A stretch of DNA of 64,000 nt, from positions 7,981,001 to 8,045,000 of the forward strand of contig NC_087106.1 of NCBI RefSeq assembly GCF_963855985.1, written 5' to 3'. The notes under the pieces were generated by a model. The model was not told the origin of the DNA. It ran no database searches and worked only from the letters and a program-made list of their open reading frames with translations. This stretch comes from Ostrinia nubilalis (Eukaryota > Arthropoda > Insecta > Lepidoptera > Crambidae). Positions 53,356-64,000 of the stretch are shown in pieces. Position numbers and translations under genes: made by a program. Within the stretch, counting starts at the first letter, position 1; each line of letters begins with the position of its first letter.

Positions 53356-56298
53356 CTAAGTCGTTCCGAATACAGGCTTGAGTTTTGACTTAAATTTAGG
53401 GAGGCTGTCACCGAAAACGTCAAGACCGGTGTCTGTGTCTGGGTCGCCAGCCACCGCTTTATTATACGTTGCACACAACCGGTTAAGTGGCGAGTTTTGG
53501 CCTAACTTAGTTTTGCACAAAGGGATGTGAAAGAGGTCTCTACAGAGATAGCGAGAACTTTGCCTTGGAACACGAAAACGAATTTTTTCAAGTGAGTCTT
53601 GGGAAACTACCATGCCGTTGAGAAGTTTGTACAAGAAAAGTAAGTCTAGCGCCTTGCGACGGTCGCATAGTTTCTGCATTTTGAAGAAATCAAGACGTTC
53701 TTCATAGCTGTTGTGCACGGTAATCTGACCGCGACTGACAAAAGCCAGATGTCGCGTGAAAGAGCGGTTTATTCTTTCTATTCTGTTGATGTGTGTGTTG
53801 AAAAAAGGATTCCATACTATGCTGCTGAATTCGAGAATAGACCTAACAAGGGAATTATAGAGAGCTATTTTGGCGTCAATTCGACGAAAATCTTTTGTGG
53901 CACGTTTGAGAAAGCCAAGCATACGGGAAGCACGGTTGACGATGTTATTATAGTGCGATATGAATGATAACTTTTTATCCAGGATGACACCCAAATCTCT
54001 TATCTCATCAACCCTGCCAACCTGAGAACCATTTATTGAGTAAGAGGTCTGAAGAGGGATTCTTTTTTTAGTGAAAGTTATATGGTGACATTTTGCCACG
54101 TTTAAGATCATTTTATTGTCCTGGCACCACTGATAAACGGACTCTATATCTTCCTGCAAAAATGCGGAGTCCTCCCAGGATTTAATTTCGCGGTATATTT
54201 TCATGTCGTCAGCAAACAGTGAACAATAACTGTGTTTTACGCGCCGTACTACGTCATTCACAAAAATTACGAACAGTACAGGACCTAGGTGGGAACCCTG
54301 GGGAACTCCAGAAGTTGCCTTATAGCTATACGACTCATGCCCGCTCACGACTACAGACTGGGTACGGCCAGCAAGGTATGATTCAAACCATGACAAGAAA
54401 GGATCCGCTATACCATACGACTTTTCCAACTTACTCAATAATGTCGAGTGGTCTACTTTATCAAACGCACTGCTAAAATCCGTATATATTGAGTCCACCT
54501 GTCCACCCGAATCAATTTCCCCAATCAGTGAGTTGGTGTAGGAGAAAAGATTGCTAGTAACAGATTTTTTTTCCCGGAAGCCGTGCTGTTGATCGCTTAT
54601 CATGTTTTTTGTATAGTTAGTAAGAATTGGGCATATTAGGGATTCGAAGAGTTTAGACATAGCGGACAAGATGGAAATAGGCCTATAGTTTTTAACATTT
54701 TCACGCTCGCCACTCTTGAAGATAGGGACAATGCGTGCCTTTCTCCATTCCTCGGGAAATATGCCAGTAGACAAGGATTTATTGAAGATTTCAGTCAGCG
54801 GATAGGCCATTACTGATGCGCACCTTTTTAGGAATAACGGTGGTATTTTATCGGGTCCTGCACTCTTGTGTACATCAACGCGTTTCAATCTATGTAAAAC
54901 CTGTCTCTCATGTATGGTGACTTTATGTAGTGGAAGGTTTTCAAAAATGTCAACTGTGTGCTTACTCTCCAGCTTGGAAGGTTCTGAGTAGACAGAACTG
55001 AATTGAGCTGCGAAAAGATTTACCACCTCACTGGCAGAGCATGCTTTGACGTCTTCTCTGTACATGTTGGATGGAATGGTCCCTGAGCCGGCCCTTTTGT
55101 CCTTAATGTATTTCCAAAAGTATTTAGGATTTTTGTGAACATTGTCTTTAACTCTTGCTATATAAGCCTTGTAGAGAGATTTAGTTAGTTGCCTACAACG
55201 ATCTCGTAAAATTTCAAATTCAATTTTATCACGTGGATTACCAAATTTTTTAAATCTATACCTAAGTTTTTCCTTTTCTGCAATGAGATTAATTAGTTTT
55301 TTATTAAACCATGGGGGATGATACCTTTTACTAGTAGATTTGTATTTGGGAACGTTTTCGATGACCGCCTCGTTAATTCTATCATACAACACTGCAACCA
55401 TATCATTAACACTTAGGTCTCTAAAGGCATCACACCAGTCCACACTATCTAAGCATTTGTTGATGCAATCAAAATTTGCCTTATAAAAGTTAAAATCTGA
55501 ACGAGGTTTGACAGCTATATAGGAGCCTATGAGGTTACCAAAACTTATTTCTAATTGTGGATGATAAGAGTCTAACCTACTGAAAACATTAAGGGGCTTG
55601 GTGACTGTTACATCTGACATGTTTGTTAGGACTAGATCAAGTATTCTACGGTCGCAATTAACGATTCCATTACACTGATTCAAACAAGACAGAGACATAA
55701 AATCAACTAAGCTATATCCAAGATTACTATTGTAGTTGTGAGGTAATAATTTATTATTGTCGTCATCCAAGGTCCAGGTTATAAAACCCATATTAAAGTC
55801 CCCAATCAACAAAAAGTTGTCTACCTTAGTTAATACTTCACTGGACTTTGTGAAAAAATTGTTCACGTTATCAAACCTCAGTGGCGGAGGCAAGTAAATG
55901 GCACATATCGCTATCTTTTTCATATTTTTCTCTAATGGAAGCTCGATGACAATCCACAGATCCTCGCCATCAGTTTCCCATTGCCGAACTCTATACGAGA
56001 TGATATCTTTTTTGACTATTATCATCACTCCTCCACCTCTGGACTTTACAGGTCCCGAACACGATGAGCGATCCTTTCTGTAGACCGTATATTTGGGATC
56101 GATGAACTCATTGTCGTAGATATCGGGCGTTAACCACGTCTCCGTGATGACGATCGCATCGTAGTCGCACTGCATAGCGTTCATGTAAAAGTCTTTTGTT
56201 TTGGTTTTCATGCCTCTCACATTTTGGTAATAGATCTTGAAAATAATAGAGATACTCCCAACTCTACTGTTGCCATCATCGGATGGTTGTCTAGGCAA
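53356..56298 (-). CDS. LINE ORF2: endonuclease-reverse transcriptase
   Basis: 980 codons, uninterrupted. The N-terminal APE-type endonuclease has QNVRG (residues 25-29), TETWL with the catalytic Glu, LIGDFNMGF near residue 180 and a final DSYHPQLEISF-like block. The reverse transcriptase (residues about 480-770) has the CR1-type NYRPISILSAMSKLFES, GVPQGSHLGPVLF and the active site FADD. The C-terminus has the CR1-like Cys/Arg-rich tail. No ATG precedes the endonuclease Asn: the first in-frame Met is residue 30, and a stop lies just before residue 1. Its start overlaps the ORF1 stop region. It probably performs target-primed reverse transcription. Confidence 0.9.
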   Translation of the reverse strand: MPRQPSDDGNSRVGSISIIFKIYYQNVRGMKTKTKDFYMNAMQCDYDAIVITETWLTPDIYDNEFIDPKYTVYRKDRSSCSGPVKSRGGGVMIIVKKDIISYRVRQWETDGEDLWIVIELPLEKNMKKIAICAIYLPPPLRFDNVNNFFTKSSEVLTKVDNFLLIGDFNMGFITWTLDDDNNKLLPHNYNSNLGYSLVDFMSLSCLNQCNGIVNCDRRILDLVLTNMSDVTVTKPLNVFSRLDSYHPQLEISFGNLIGSYIAVKPRSDFNFYKANFDCINKCLDSVDWCDAFRDLSVNDMVAVLYDRINEAVIENVPKYKSTSKRYHPPWFNKKLINLIAEKEKLRYRFKKFGNPRDKIEFEILRDRCRQLTKSLYKAYIARVKDNVHKNPKYFWKYIKDKRAGSGTIPSNMYREDVKACSASEVVNLFAAQFSSVYSEPSKLESKHTVDIFENLPLHKVTIHERQVLHRLKRVDVHKSAGPDKIPPLFLKRCASVMAYPLTEIFNKSLSTGIFPEEWRKARIVPIFKSGERENVKNYRPISILSAMSKLFESLICPILTNYTKNMISDQQHGFREKKSVTSNLFSYTNSLIGEIDSGGQVDSIYTDFSSAFDKVDHSTLLSKLEKSYGIADPFLSWFESYLAGRTQSVVVSGHESYSYKATSGVPQGSHLGPVLFVIFVNDVVRRVKHSYCSLFADDMKIYREIKSWEDSAFLQEDIESVYQWCQDNKMILNVAKCHHITFTKKRIPLQTSYSINGSQVGRVDEIRDLGVILDKKLSFISHYNNIVNRASRMLGFLKRATKDFRRIDAKIALYNSLVRSILEFSSIVWNPFFNTHINRIERINRSFTRHLAFVSRGQITVHNSYEERLDFFKMQKLCDRRKALDLLFLYKLLNGMVVSQDSLEKIRFRVPRQSSRYLCRDLFHIPLCKTKLGQNSPLNRLCATYNKAVAGDPDTDTGLDVFGDSLPKFKSKLKPVFGTT

Positions 56299-56597
56299 TC
56301 AATTCATCTAGACAGTGGCGGCCCTAGGGCGGTGCGAGCGGTGCGACTGCACCGGGCGCCGGTTATGGGGGGCGCCGAAATCAATCGAAACGCGCCCGCT
56401 TTCGCCACACGTCACCGAAACGATTATTAAAAAAAATCGTTATTGACCGACGATCCATCTGGAGCGCAAACGGGCGGCGGCAGCGTGCAGGGCGGCTTTC
56501 TTTGATAACAGAAGCAGGCAGGCGACGTGCGAGGGAGAGAGGTGAAATTTCTTTCGTCCGTCGGTCGTCCGTCTCGTCACTTCAGTTGTGTGCGCCG

Positions 56598-57146
56598 CAG
56601 TGTTGTTCTTGATACGGCAATTGCCGTAATATACGGCATTCAGGCATCTTAGGCACCATAAATACGGTATACGGCAGCACTTTGATTACCGTATCAAAAT
56701 ATACGGCAATTGAGTAAAGTAGAGTTTTATGAGTTTTTCATGAGTTTTTAGTAAACAAAAAATAAATATTTCGTCTAATGGAACGAAAAAACTTGTAAAC
56801 CATAGATGAAGTAGAAGCGCCACGAAAAGAAACGCCAAAAATGCAACCTTATCTCTGAGATTTTAATGTCTAAAATCGTTATTTTCTCATTTTGGTAGAT
56901 TCTTCACTTTTGTTCGGGTAGGTTCTTGGACTAAATTATTCAAAACCTTAAAAAGTGAAGAATAAAAAAAGTAAGTTTAAAAGTAGTATACGCATAGTAC
57001 ATAATACATCACTTGTATTTTTTTTTAAATTTAAACTTTCCAAATAAAGATTTTATACAATACGGCAATTTTCTTAGTTTTCCTTAAAAATCCGGCAATT
57101 TTAGAATTAGAATACGGCAACCCTAAATTTGTCAGGAACAACACTG
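56598..57146. mobile_element. hAT-type MITE inside the larger hAT
   Basis: The 549-bp element has ends CAGTGTTGTTC and GAACAACACTG, flanked by an exact 8-bp duplication, GTGCGCCG (56590-56597 and 57147-57154). TACGGCAAT words recur near both ends, typical of hAT subterminal sites. Non-coding. Confidence 0.92.
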
Positions 57147-57159
57147 GTGCGCCGCGCCA

Positions 57160-58870
57160 GTGTCAGTCAACTGCAGGGTGAAGAAACTTCCATACAACGG
57201 TCATCAAAGTGAAACTTGCTTCCAAACAGCGACATCGGTGAATAAATTCAAATACTTTTTAACTACCTTAAAACGCTCTAGATGTCGCTGCTCCTGTTTC
57301 CTTCATATTTTCATTTTTTTCTTAATTAAAATATATTTGAGAATATTGTTAATTACAATGTGAAAACTTTTTTTAAATGAAATTAATTTGTTTTAATTTA
57401 AAACTGAACATTGACATTTTTGTTATAATTTACATAATAGAGTAGTAGAAATTACTATTTAACATATGGCAACTTTGTTTTTCCTCCAAAATGGCCGGTG
57501 TTGTTTTTGTTAGGTTGAATTGAATGCATTATTGTTTTCTTAGCCATCGTTTATGAGTTCTGTGGCCCTATTAAAGTATTGAAGAGTCGAGTCAAATTCA
57601 AGTTCATTCCTTCGTACCTGCTGCTGTTCTGGTTCATCGGAGTTTTGTTCGTTCCTTCGTGAATCGCGAAGAAACTTTCTGTTATGTTCACAAGTGATCT
57701 GAGTTTTCTCAATGTGCTGTGTTCTGTGTTGAAAACTTTGCGAAAAGACGCTTTTGGTGTATAATATTATGTGTGTTCATAAATAAAGTAAAATTATTAA
57801 ATTCAAAAGTTTTTGTTTACTTATTTGCATTTCCATGTGCAATGTAGAATTTTTCCAAATACCTTGTTTTGAAAATACGTACACCATAAAGATAAATATT
57901 TTCAAAATAATGGATTTGAAAAAATTCTACATTGTACATCATAAAAACAATAATTCTTTGAAGGTTATGAGGGCCTATGTGTGCGTGAACTGTGTGTATG
58001 TGTGCGTGGACTTTATGTATGTATGTGTGCGTGTACTATGTATGTATGTGAGCGTTACGTACGTAGGTTAAGTACAGGGAATTTAACACCAGGCTGTCAA
58101 TTAGTAGGCTCAAAAATTTGACAGAGAGGGTTCTCTATTTCCTATGTATTACTTTTCTCTATGGTCAACTGTTAGTTGCTGATGCTTCGCCAGCCTGTTG
58201 TCATTGTTTATTCTCGCGCAAGTGTATTTATTGTGTATTTAGCGCAAAGTTACTTGTATTATTGCTATTCTATAGATTAAACTCAAGGTAAGTACTGTTG
58301 CAGCAGGTCGTGTTCGTGTTCATGTAAGTATAATGAATGTAGGTACATAAGTCTACGTCATTTAGCGATATTAGATCTTGGATGTATGTAGGTACTTAAT
58401 TATTTGTTTTTATATATTACCCGACTGCGATGAACCCTAAAGGAGTGTTATGTTTTCAGCTCGTATCTTAAGGGTATTGCAATTTGCAATGCATTCTAAC
58501 AGTAGTAAGCGATTGTTAGGGCAGGGTGGCATACGACCACGGCTTTCCTCTGAACATCATTACATATATATCTGTGTATAAAAATAAAAATTGTATGTAA
58601 GTTGTCTACTTAATAGATGATAAATATTAAATAGTTTGTTGAGAAGAATGTCTGTCAAGAATATTTTCTTTTTCTATACTTTTTAGAGCGCGACGCGAGC
58701 TTTCCATAGTCGGGGTGTTTTTTTTTTGTTTTAGTTATTAATATTTTTTTCTTTTTGTAAAGCGAACCTAACTCTGTGATTTGTTACCGTGGAAGAAATG
58801 GACTTTATGTAATCGCAGCATATAATAGGTGTATTGTATTACATTTAATAAATTTATCTTTTACAGAAAA
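57160..58870. other. 5' non-coding region of the complete hAT
   Basis: 1.7 kb without a recognisable frame. It includes a (TGTGTATG)-like stretch at 57978-58060 and probable promoter and 5'UTR of the transposase gene near 58100-58870, with a donor-like AAGGTAAGTACT at about 58286 followed by a TTTTACAG acceptor just before the start codon. Confidence 0.45.
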
Positions 58871-58875
58871 AAATC

Positions 58876-61800
58876 ATGTCACTGCCTCCAAAAAAATTAT
58901 CTGGTGCTCAAAACTTAAAAAGAAAACGGAAAAAGCAAGAAGAATCTGAGAAGGCAGCTAAATTATTATCGAAATTTTTGAGACCTGAGAAATCATCTGA
59001 ATCGTTATCATCAGAACTAGTTCAACTCCACCACGCAACGGAAGAAGACCTACTTAATAAAAGTTCTTCAGGCGAAGCTCATGAAGATGAAAAACAACAC
59101 ATTCAAGAAGATTTACCTGGTTCTCTATATTTTCGTTGTTGCTAAATTTTCATTCACTTTCCAAAAAAATACCTATTGGTGTTATTAGACTAGCAGCTTC
59201 AAGCGTAATTTCATTTTCCAACTAGTTCAGTGGCCAAAATCATAAACATGCTTAATTTAATTTGGCGTATATTCATTTGTCACTGCTAGATATAGGTCTC
59301 CCCCAAAGCATCCGACAACGTCCCGTCTTGCGCTACCGCGACCTTCACCAGGTCATCGGTTGACCCTGAGGAGAACCTGCCCGCGCTGCGTCTTCCGGTA
59401 GGGACATGGGCGCCACTCAAGAATTCCAATTCCATTCTATCCTATCCTGAAGCTTAAAGACGTCCTCCAATTCGGTCTACAAACGCCAAGCACAGTAGCA
59501 AGTGAACTATGTAGTTGGAATATGAAATTACGCTTGAAGCTTTTAATACAAATTATTCCCTCACCTCGTTCGTTTCAGTTAGCGAAATGTTCATAATTCA
59601 TAATTTTTTCGTCTGGACTTACTTTTTCTGTATTTATTTAGGTATTCCAGGAACCTCTTCTGGATTTCAAAATATTTCGGAAGAAATTATATCCGATGTA
59701 CAATCATCATCATCTCCTTTTAGAAAAAAAAAATATGATGATATTTCAGAATGGCCATTCATTGACTCTGCGACAAGAGATGAAATAATTACTGAAGGCC
59801 CTGTAAGTAATCAAATGAGTAACGAAAACTACCCAAGGAAACTTGACGGTCGTCATTTTTCAAATATGCATTTTGAAAGAGTAATGCCAAATGGGGAAAC
59901 TTTCAAAAGAAGATGGCTCGTGTACTCTAAATCTGCAGATAAAGTACATTGTTTTTGCTGCCGTTTATTTAATACAAATCCCCAGTCTAGATTGGGAAAA
60001 GAAGGATTTGACGACTGGAGGCACTTATCAACGCGTCTCAAAATTCACGAAACATCCTCAGATCATCGACGTGCTGTGAACAATTGGATAGAAGCGTCAA
60101 TTAGATTAAAGAACTTCAGTGGAATAGACAAGCACTTGCAAAAGCAGATTGAGAGTGAGAAAACACGATGGGTTGCTATCCTCGAACGAATGATGTCAAT
60201 AGTATTTTTCTTAGCAAGCAATAATTTATCGTTTAGAGGGAGTTCTGGAGCGGAAACTTTATACACTCCTAATAATGGTAATTTCCTGGGTTTAGTGCAG
60301 TTACTGGGAAAATTTGATATTGTAATGATGGAGCACCTTCGTCGTGTTGTAAATAAGGAGACTAATGTCCATTATTTTGGCAAACGTATTCAAAACGAGT
60401 TAATTGGCTTACTTGCAAGTGAAGTCCGAAATAATATTTTGTCTATGGTAAAATCAGCTAAATACTTCTCTATCATACTGGACTGTACTCCTGATGTAAG
60501 CCACGTTGAACAATTATCAGTAACATTCCGTTTTGTCGATACTAATGAAGAAGTCGAAGTACGTGAGTGTTTTGTTGCTTACAAGCCGGTAAGTGACTCT
60601 TCGGGAGCAGGACTTACTGGAATCTTTCTAGATACAATTGTGCAAGAGTTTGACTTGGACATGAACGATTGTCGCGGCCAAGGGTATGATAATGGAGCGA
60701 ATATGGTAGGAATAAATAAAGGTGTCCAAACCAGAATTTTGAATCAATATCCTCGAGCATTTTTCAATCCATGTGGTTGTCACAGTTTGAATTTAGTGAT
60801 AGCTGATGCAGCGAAAACTTCCGTTAAATCAGTTTCTTTATTTGGATTTCTCCAAAGACTGTTTGTTTTATTTTCCGGATCAACAAAGCGATGGGAAGTG
60901 GTATCCAAGCACATTGAAGGGTTATCCCTGAAAAAAGTTTGCGAAACTCGCTGGGAGAGTAGAATTTCTAGCCTTGCTGCTGTTCGCTATCACTACTCTT
61001 CAGTTCGTGATGCCCTTCTGAATCTTCATGAAGAAACAAATGACTCAGTCGCTGCATCAGAGGCCTTGTCTCTAATTCAATACATGGAGCAATTTGAGTT
61101 CATAGTTACAATGGTGGCTTGGTATGATATATTGTTTCAAGTAAACATTGTAAGTAAGGCTATGCAGTCTGAATCTATGGATTTACCAAATGCGTCGCAA
61201 TTGCTGAAAAACTGCTCAGAATTTGTGAAACAGTACCGAGACTCTTCATCTGCTCTAATAACAGCTAAGGAAATAGCATCTCAGGCTGAGATAGACCCAA
61301 TTTTTAAGGCTGCCCGATCCCGAAGAAAGAAACGATTATTTGAGTATGAAGCCGTAGATGAGACACCATCTGATCCTGAAGAATTGTTTAAAATGAACGT
61401 TTTCTACCCTATGATTGATACAATTGAGAATGCCTTAGTCACTCGATTTAAACAACTATCAATATTCAATGATACATGGTCATTTTTATACAACATGAAA
61501 ATAATTCCTGAAAGATCCATATTGGAAAAAGCCTGTAGTGATTTGCAAATCAGTTTAACAGATGGGGAAAAATGTGACGTGTCTGGTTGTGAATTGGTTG
61601 AGGAACTTATGAGCTTGAACCCATTAATAAAAGATCTTCAATCAGCAGAGCCACTTAAAGTTCTCCAACTTATTAAAAAGAATGATTGGCAGGATATTTT
61701 CCCAAATGTGTGGACAGCACTTCGCATCTTGCTGACTATACCTGTAACTGTCGCTAAAGGGGAACGAAGCTTCAGTAAATTGAAACTTATAAAAACTTAC

Positions 61801-61938
61801 CTACGTTCTACTATGTGTCAGGAAAGACTGTCAGATCTTGGAATCTTGTCCATAGAAAATGCTATTGCTCAGAAGCTAAATTATTCCGAATTAATAAAAA
61901 AATTTGCAAGCGCAAAAGCCAGAAAGGTAGCCATTTAA
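58876..61938 (+). CDS. hAT transposase, ZMYM1-like (DUF4371 and dimerisation domain), 2 exons
   Basis: Exon 1 is 58876-59119 from the ATG that follows TTTTACAG, with a Lys-rich start (KRKRKKQEE). Exon 2 is 59642-61938, joined G|GT in phase 1 (TATTTAG acceptor); the product is about 846 aa. A TTF-type zinc finger (VHCFCCRLF ... HETSSDHRRA) is at about residues 145-215. The DUF4371 core has IILDCTPDVSHVEQLS (Asp), CRGQGYDNGANM (second Asp) and NPCGCHSLNLV, then CETRWESR, and ends in the hAT dimerisation segment TVAKGERSFSKLKLIKTYLR. No stop or frameshift was found. Donor GTTCTC is weak. Its own intron carries a decayed RTE tail. Confidence 0.9.
59285..59430 (-). mobile_element. RTE-type 3' fragment in the hAT intron
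   Basis: Diverged copy of the same sequence class as 27180-27400: the words GACCTTCACCAGGTCATCGGT and CCGCGCTGCGTCTTCCGG occur in the same order. The coding frame is no longer readable. Confidence 0.5.
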
Positions 61939-62307
61939 GTTTTTCATTAAAGTGGTTGTTGGAAGTTTTTTTTTTTAAGACTGTATGTAGCCTATCAGTT
62001 TGAATAAAAGTTGTGAAACAAAATTATTACTTAACTGTTTTTATTTCTCATCTGTACAATTTGCCTCAGCAGGGCATGAGGGTAATACAAGCGGGATTGA
62101 CGTCATTTTTTTTATTGCGAATGAGCAGAACAACTGCTATGACAAGCACGATAGTCATCATTGTACTTGCCTCATATATCTATAGTAATTTGGCAGATCT
62201 AATACTAGTAGGTAATCACGGATAAAGTAACTACATAGTATAGGAACAACTCGGGGCGCCATTTTGAGATTTTGCACCACCTAAAACTTTTGCTAGGGCC
62301 GCCACTG

Positions 62308-63334
62308 CATCTAGAACGTCTCTATTGGAGATAATTTTAGGTCGTGAAGATTCATCCTTACGTACGTAAATTTTACTGTTTCTGACCCACACAAACTTGA
62401 TACCAAGAGCCTTAGCCTTTTGCCTCGTAGCTGCATGCAACAATTTGTTCTCAGGGGAGAGATGCTCTGCTACGAATATGGGCGCTGCTGCACCACCGAT
62501 ACCAATCGTTTTCGTATTTAGTTTCGCATCTTGGTGCTGTCTGTTGTACTTAGATACTGCTGCTATCACCGTGTCTCGACATCTATTGCTGCGGAGTTTG
62601 ATTACAGCCGTCCTAGGGCGGCTGTTTGTGGGATCGATTTTGGATACTCTGAACGCAGACAGAATGTCACAGTCCACGATTGGTGCATCCACGACTTTTC
62701 CAATCTGCATCACGGTCTGGGCCAGATTTTCATTTTGGAACTCCGGAAGTCCATGAATTTCAATGTTTGAGTCCCGTGAGTATTGCTCCATGGCTGAGAT
62801 ACGAGTGAGTGCGTCCTTCAGCTTTGTTTCGAGCACGTTGTTTTTTTCTTGCAATTTTTGGACATCAGAGTTGCGGTTCTCCACTAGCTGCTTCAATTCT
62901 TCGTATTTTTCATTGAAAAAGTTAATGGATTCTTTGATTTCTTGTACTTCTTGATGAAAGGTCTTCAGTTCTGTTTCCAGCACCCTACTAATGATTTTCG
63001 GTAGTTCGCTATCGAGAGTCTCCTTGATCTTTGATGAAATCAATTGCACCAGGTCACTGCCAATTTCAGCGTGTGAAGGTTTTACTTTGGAATCCTCACA
63101 CGAGCCGCCATCTGCTTTGGTGCCCCGAATAGGCGTATCAGAGTTGTCACCGATTTTGGGTTGGTTACTTTTGCATACCGGGCATTTCCAGGAATTTTTC
63201 GCATCTTTGGACAGTTTCTTGAAGTTTTCTTTTGTTAGATTGACACAAACAAAGTGGTAAACTCGAGGACACTTGATACATGAAATGGCCTCGGTCGCCG
63301 AAATCAATTTGTTACAGCCTCCGCAGATACTCAT
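62308..63334 (-). CDS. LINE ORF1: PHD finger, coiled coil and RRM-like protein, 3' end cut by the hAT
   Basis: ATG at 63334. Residues 4-54 form a PHD finger (C4, C7, C19, C22, H27, C30, C51, C54). A long coiled coil spans about residues 105-190 (ELKQLVENRN, NVLETKLKDALTRI). An L1-like RNA-binding domain follows (YSRDSNIEIHGLPE and DILSAFRVSKI). The hAT at 62307 interrupts the last few codons; the few codons beyond the hAT next to ORF2 supply the original end and stop at 56293-56291. ORF1 proteins of this type coat the LINE RNA; the PHD finger may bind histone tails. Confidence 0.85.
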
Positions 63335-63721
63335 CGTGATACTATTTTCCCCGAGCTTGGGTAAAATATTGCGTAGGGTGGCAACACAGAATGTCTATGG
63401 TCGCTAGTAGCTGTCACCTGTCACTGAGTTATGACAGTTGGGTCTGTCATTTGATGTTGACATACACAATTTGTATTAATATTGGACGGTAGTTGTGAAA
63501 ATGTAGCTTCCAGGCGAATAAATATTTGCTTGAATATCACTTGTTATTAATGCAGGCACTGAGATAACACTTGTGTTGCGAGTATTAACGGCACTTGTTA
63601 GAAATATCCAGTTTTGCGGAGATAAACACTTCTTAATCAATGAAATATTCTTTATAGTGCAGGAGCAGTACCACTAACGTCGCTGACTTTTTTTTTTTTT
63701 TTTTTTTTTCTTTCTTTTCGC

Positions 63722-63982
63722 GAGAATCATCCCAAATCAAAACAAGCGTTACAAGAAATTGAAGATAAAATTAATAAAGCGCTATATTTTGGATTTGGTG
63801 ACGCATTAACAGCTGAAAAACAAATAGATTTTTCAATTCAGAAGACAGCTGCTGCAGTCACTAAAATCCGGCAGAGACTACGCCGTGAAGAATTTGCCAC
63901 TTTTCAAGACCGACTACGTCATGCGCGCAATATAGAAGGCGCCGGAATCGGGTTGCGTAAGCTTTTGGCTGAGTTGCTTTAA
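63722..63982 (+). pseudogene. Unidentified open frame at the window edge
   Basis: Eighty-six sense codons read without a stop from 63722 to TAA at 63980-63982. Readable motifs are ALQEIEDKINKALYFGFGDAL, DFSIQKTAAAVTKIRQRLRR and EGAGIGLRKLLAELL; the predicted product is helical and charged. No ATG lies upstream in frame: the frame runs back into the T run at 63689-63710. It could be the last exon of a gene, or a fragment fused to the LINE end. I do not recognise the family. Confidence 0.35.
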
Positions 63983-64000
63983 GCAGGTTAGCGAGGGGTG

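Larger units (their letters stand above)
56313..62307 (+). mobile_element. Complete hAT transposon, 5995 bp
   Basis: The 8-bp duplication CATCTAGA flanks it exactly (56305-56312 and 62308-62315). The ends are CAGTGGCGGCCCTAGGG and CCTAGGGCCGCCACTG-like inverted repeats, with GGGCGCC words subterminal at both ends. One intact two-exon transposase gene is inside, and a smaller hAT MITE (56598-57146) sits in the 5' part. It lies at the ORF1/ORF2 junction of the LINE. Confidence 0.93.
53096..63700 (-). mobile_element. CR1/jockey-type LINE split by a hAT element
   Basis: The 3' end is a (TAAA)n tail on the minus strand (53098-53133), preceded by a 3'UTR of about 220 bp. ORF2 is 53356-56298 and ORF1 begins at 63334. 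The 5'UTR occupies 63335 to about 63700, ending near a long T run (63689-63710). Without the hAT at 56313-62307 the LINE is about 4.6 kb, full length for the group. The 3' tail abuts Gypsy A. Confidence 0.82.

Overview
This is insect nuclear DNA, almost certainly from a moth or butterfly (Lepidoptera). There are no bacterial operons, rRNA genes or intact host genes. Instead there are spliced transposon genes with GT-AG introns, a tRNA-derived SINE, and repeats common in lepidopteran genomes: an element opening with CCGGCCAAGTGCGAGTCGG and ending in GTACGGAACCCT, a GCGGCCGCCCGCGACTTCG repeat, and RTE-type 3' tails. The window is a transposon graveyard with several young, well-preserved copies. 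All boundaries and reading frames were worked out by eye; no search was run.

Layout. 1-1.7 kb: a possible spliced transcript of unknown nature. 1.7-10.4 kb: decayed piggyBac, mariner, PIF/Harbinger, ISL2EU-like and Copia fragments, two MITEs, a SINE and a foldback. 10.3-16.2 kb: a BEL/Pao pol remnant into which a Tc1 transposon (10920-12546) and a structurally complete PIF/Harbinger (12587-15906, two intact genes) jumped. 17.4-24 kb: a broken cysteine-rich transposase-like gene split by a foldback and a 3.7-kb hAT, followed by a YqaJ-like nuclease remnant. 24.8-27.4 kb: hAT, BEL, CACTA-like and RTE remnants. 27.4-29.9 kb: a 1258-bp unit duplicated head to tail. 30.1-35 kb: an old endogenous parvovirus NS1-like gene cut by several DNA transposons. 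35.2-53 kb: a Gypsy pol remnant (Gypsy A) carrying a retroposed sequence and a second Harbinger (37947-52683). That Harbinger in turn carries a lepidopteran repeat, a DIRS-like element with no visible genes, a second Gypsy and two inverted MITEs. 53.1-63.7 kb: a CR1/jockey-type LINE (ORF1 and ORF2) split by a complete 6-kb hAT (56313-62307) that itself carries a MITE. The last 280 bp hold an unidentified open frame.

How the parts relate. Target-site duplications and reading frames that resume across insertions give the insertion order. BEL came before Tc1 and Harbinger-1. Gypsy A came before Harbinger-2, which came before Gypsy B, the MITE pair and the outer repeat; the DIRS-like element entered last, inside an endonuclease remnant. 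The LINE came before the hAT, which came before its MITE. The most unusual items are the DIRS-like element with an internal copy of its own circle junction, and Harbinger-1, whose two antisense genes each place an exon inside the other's intron.
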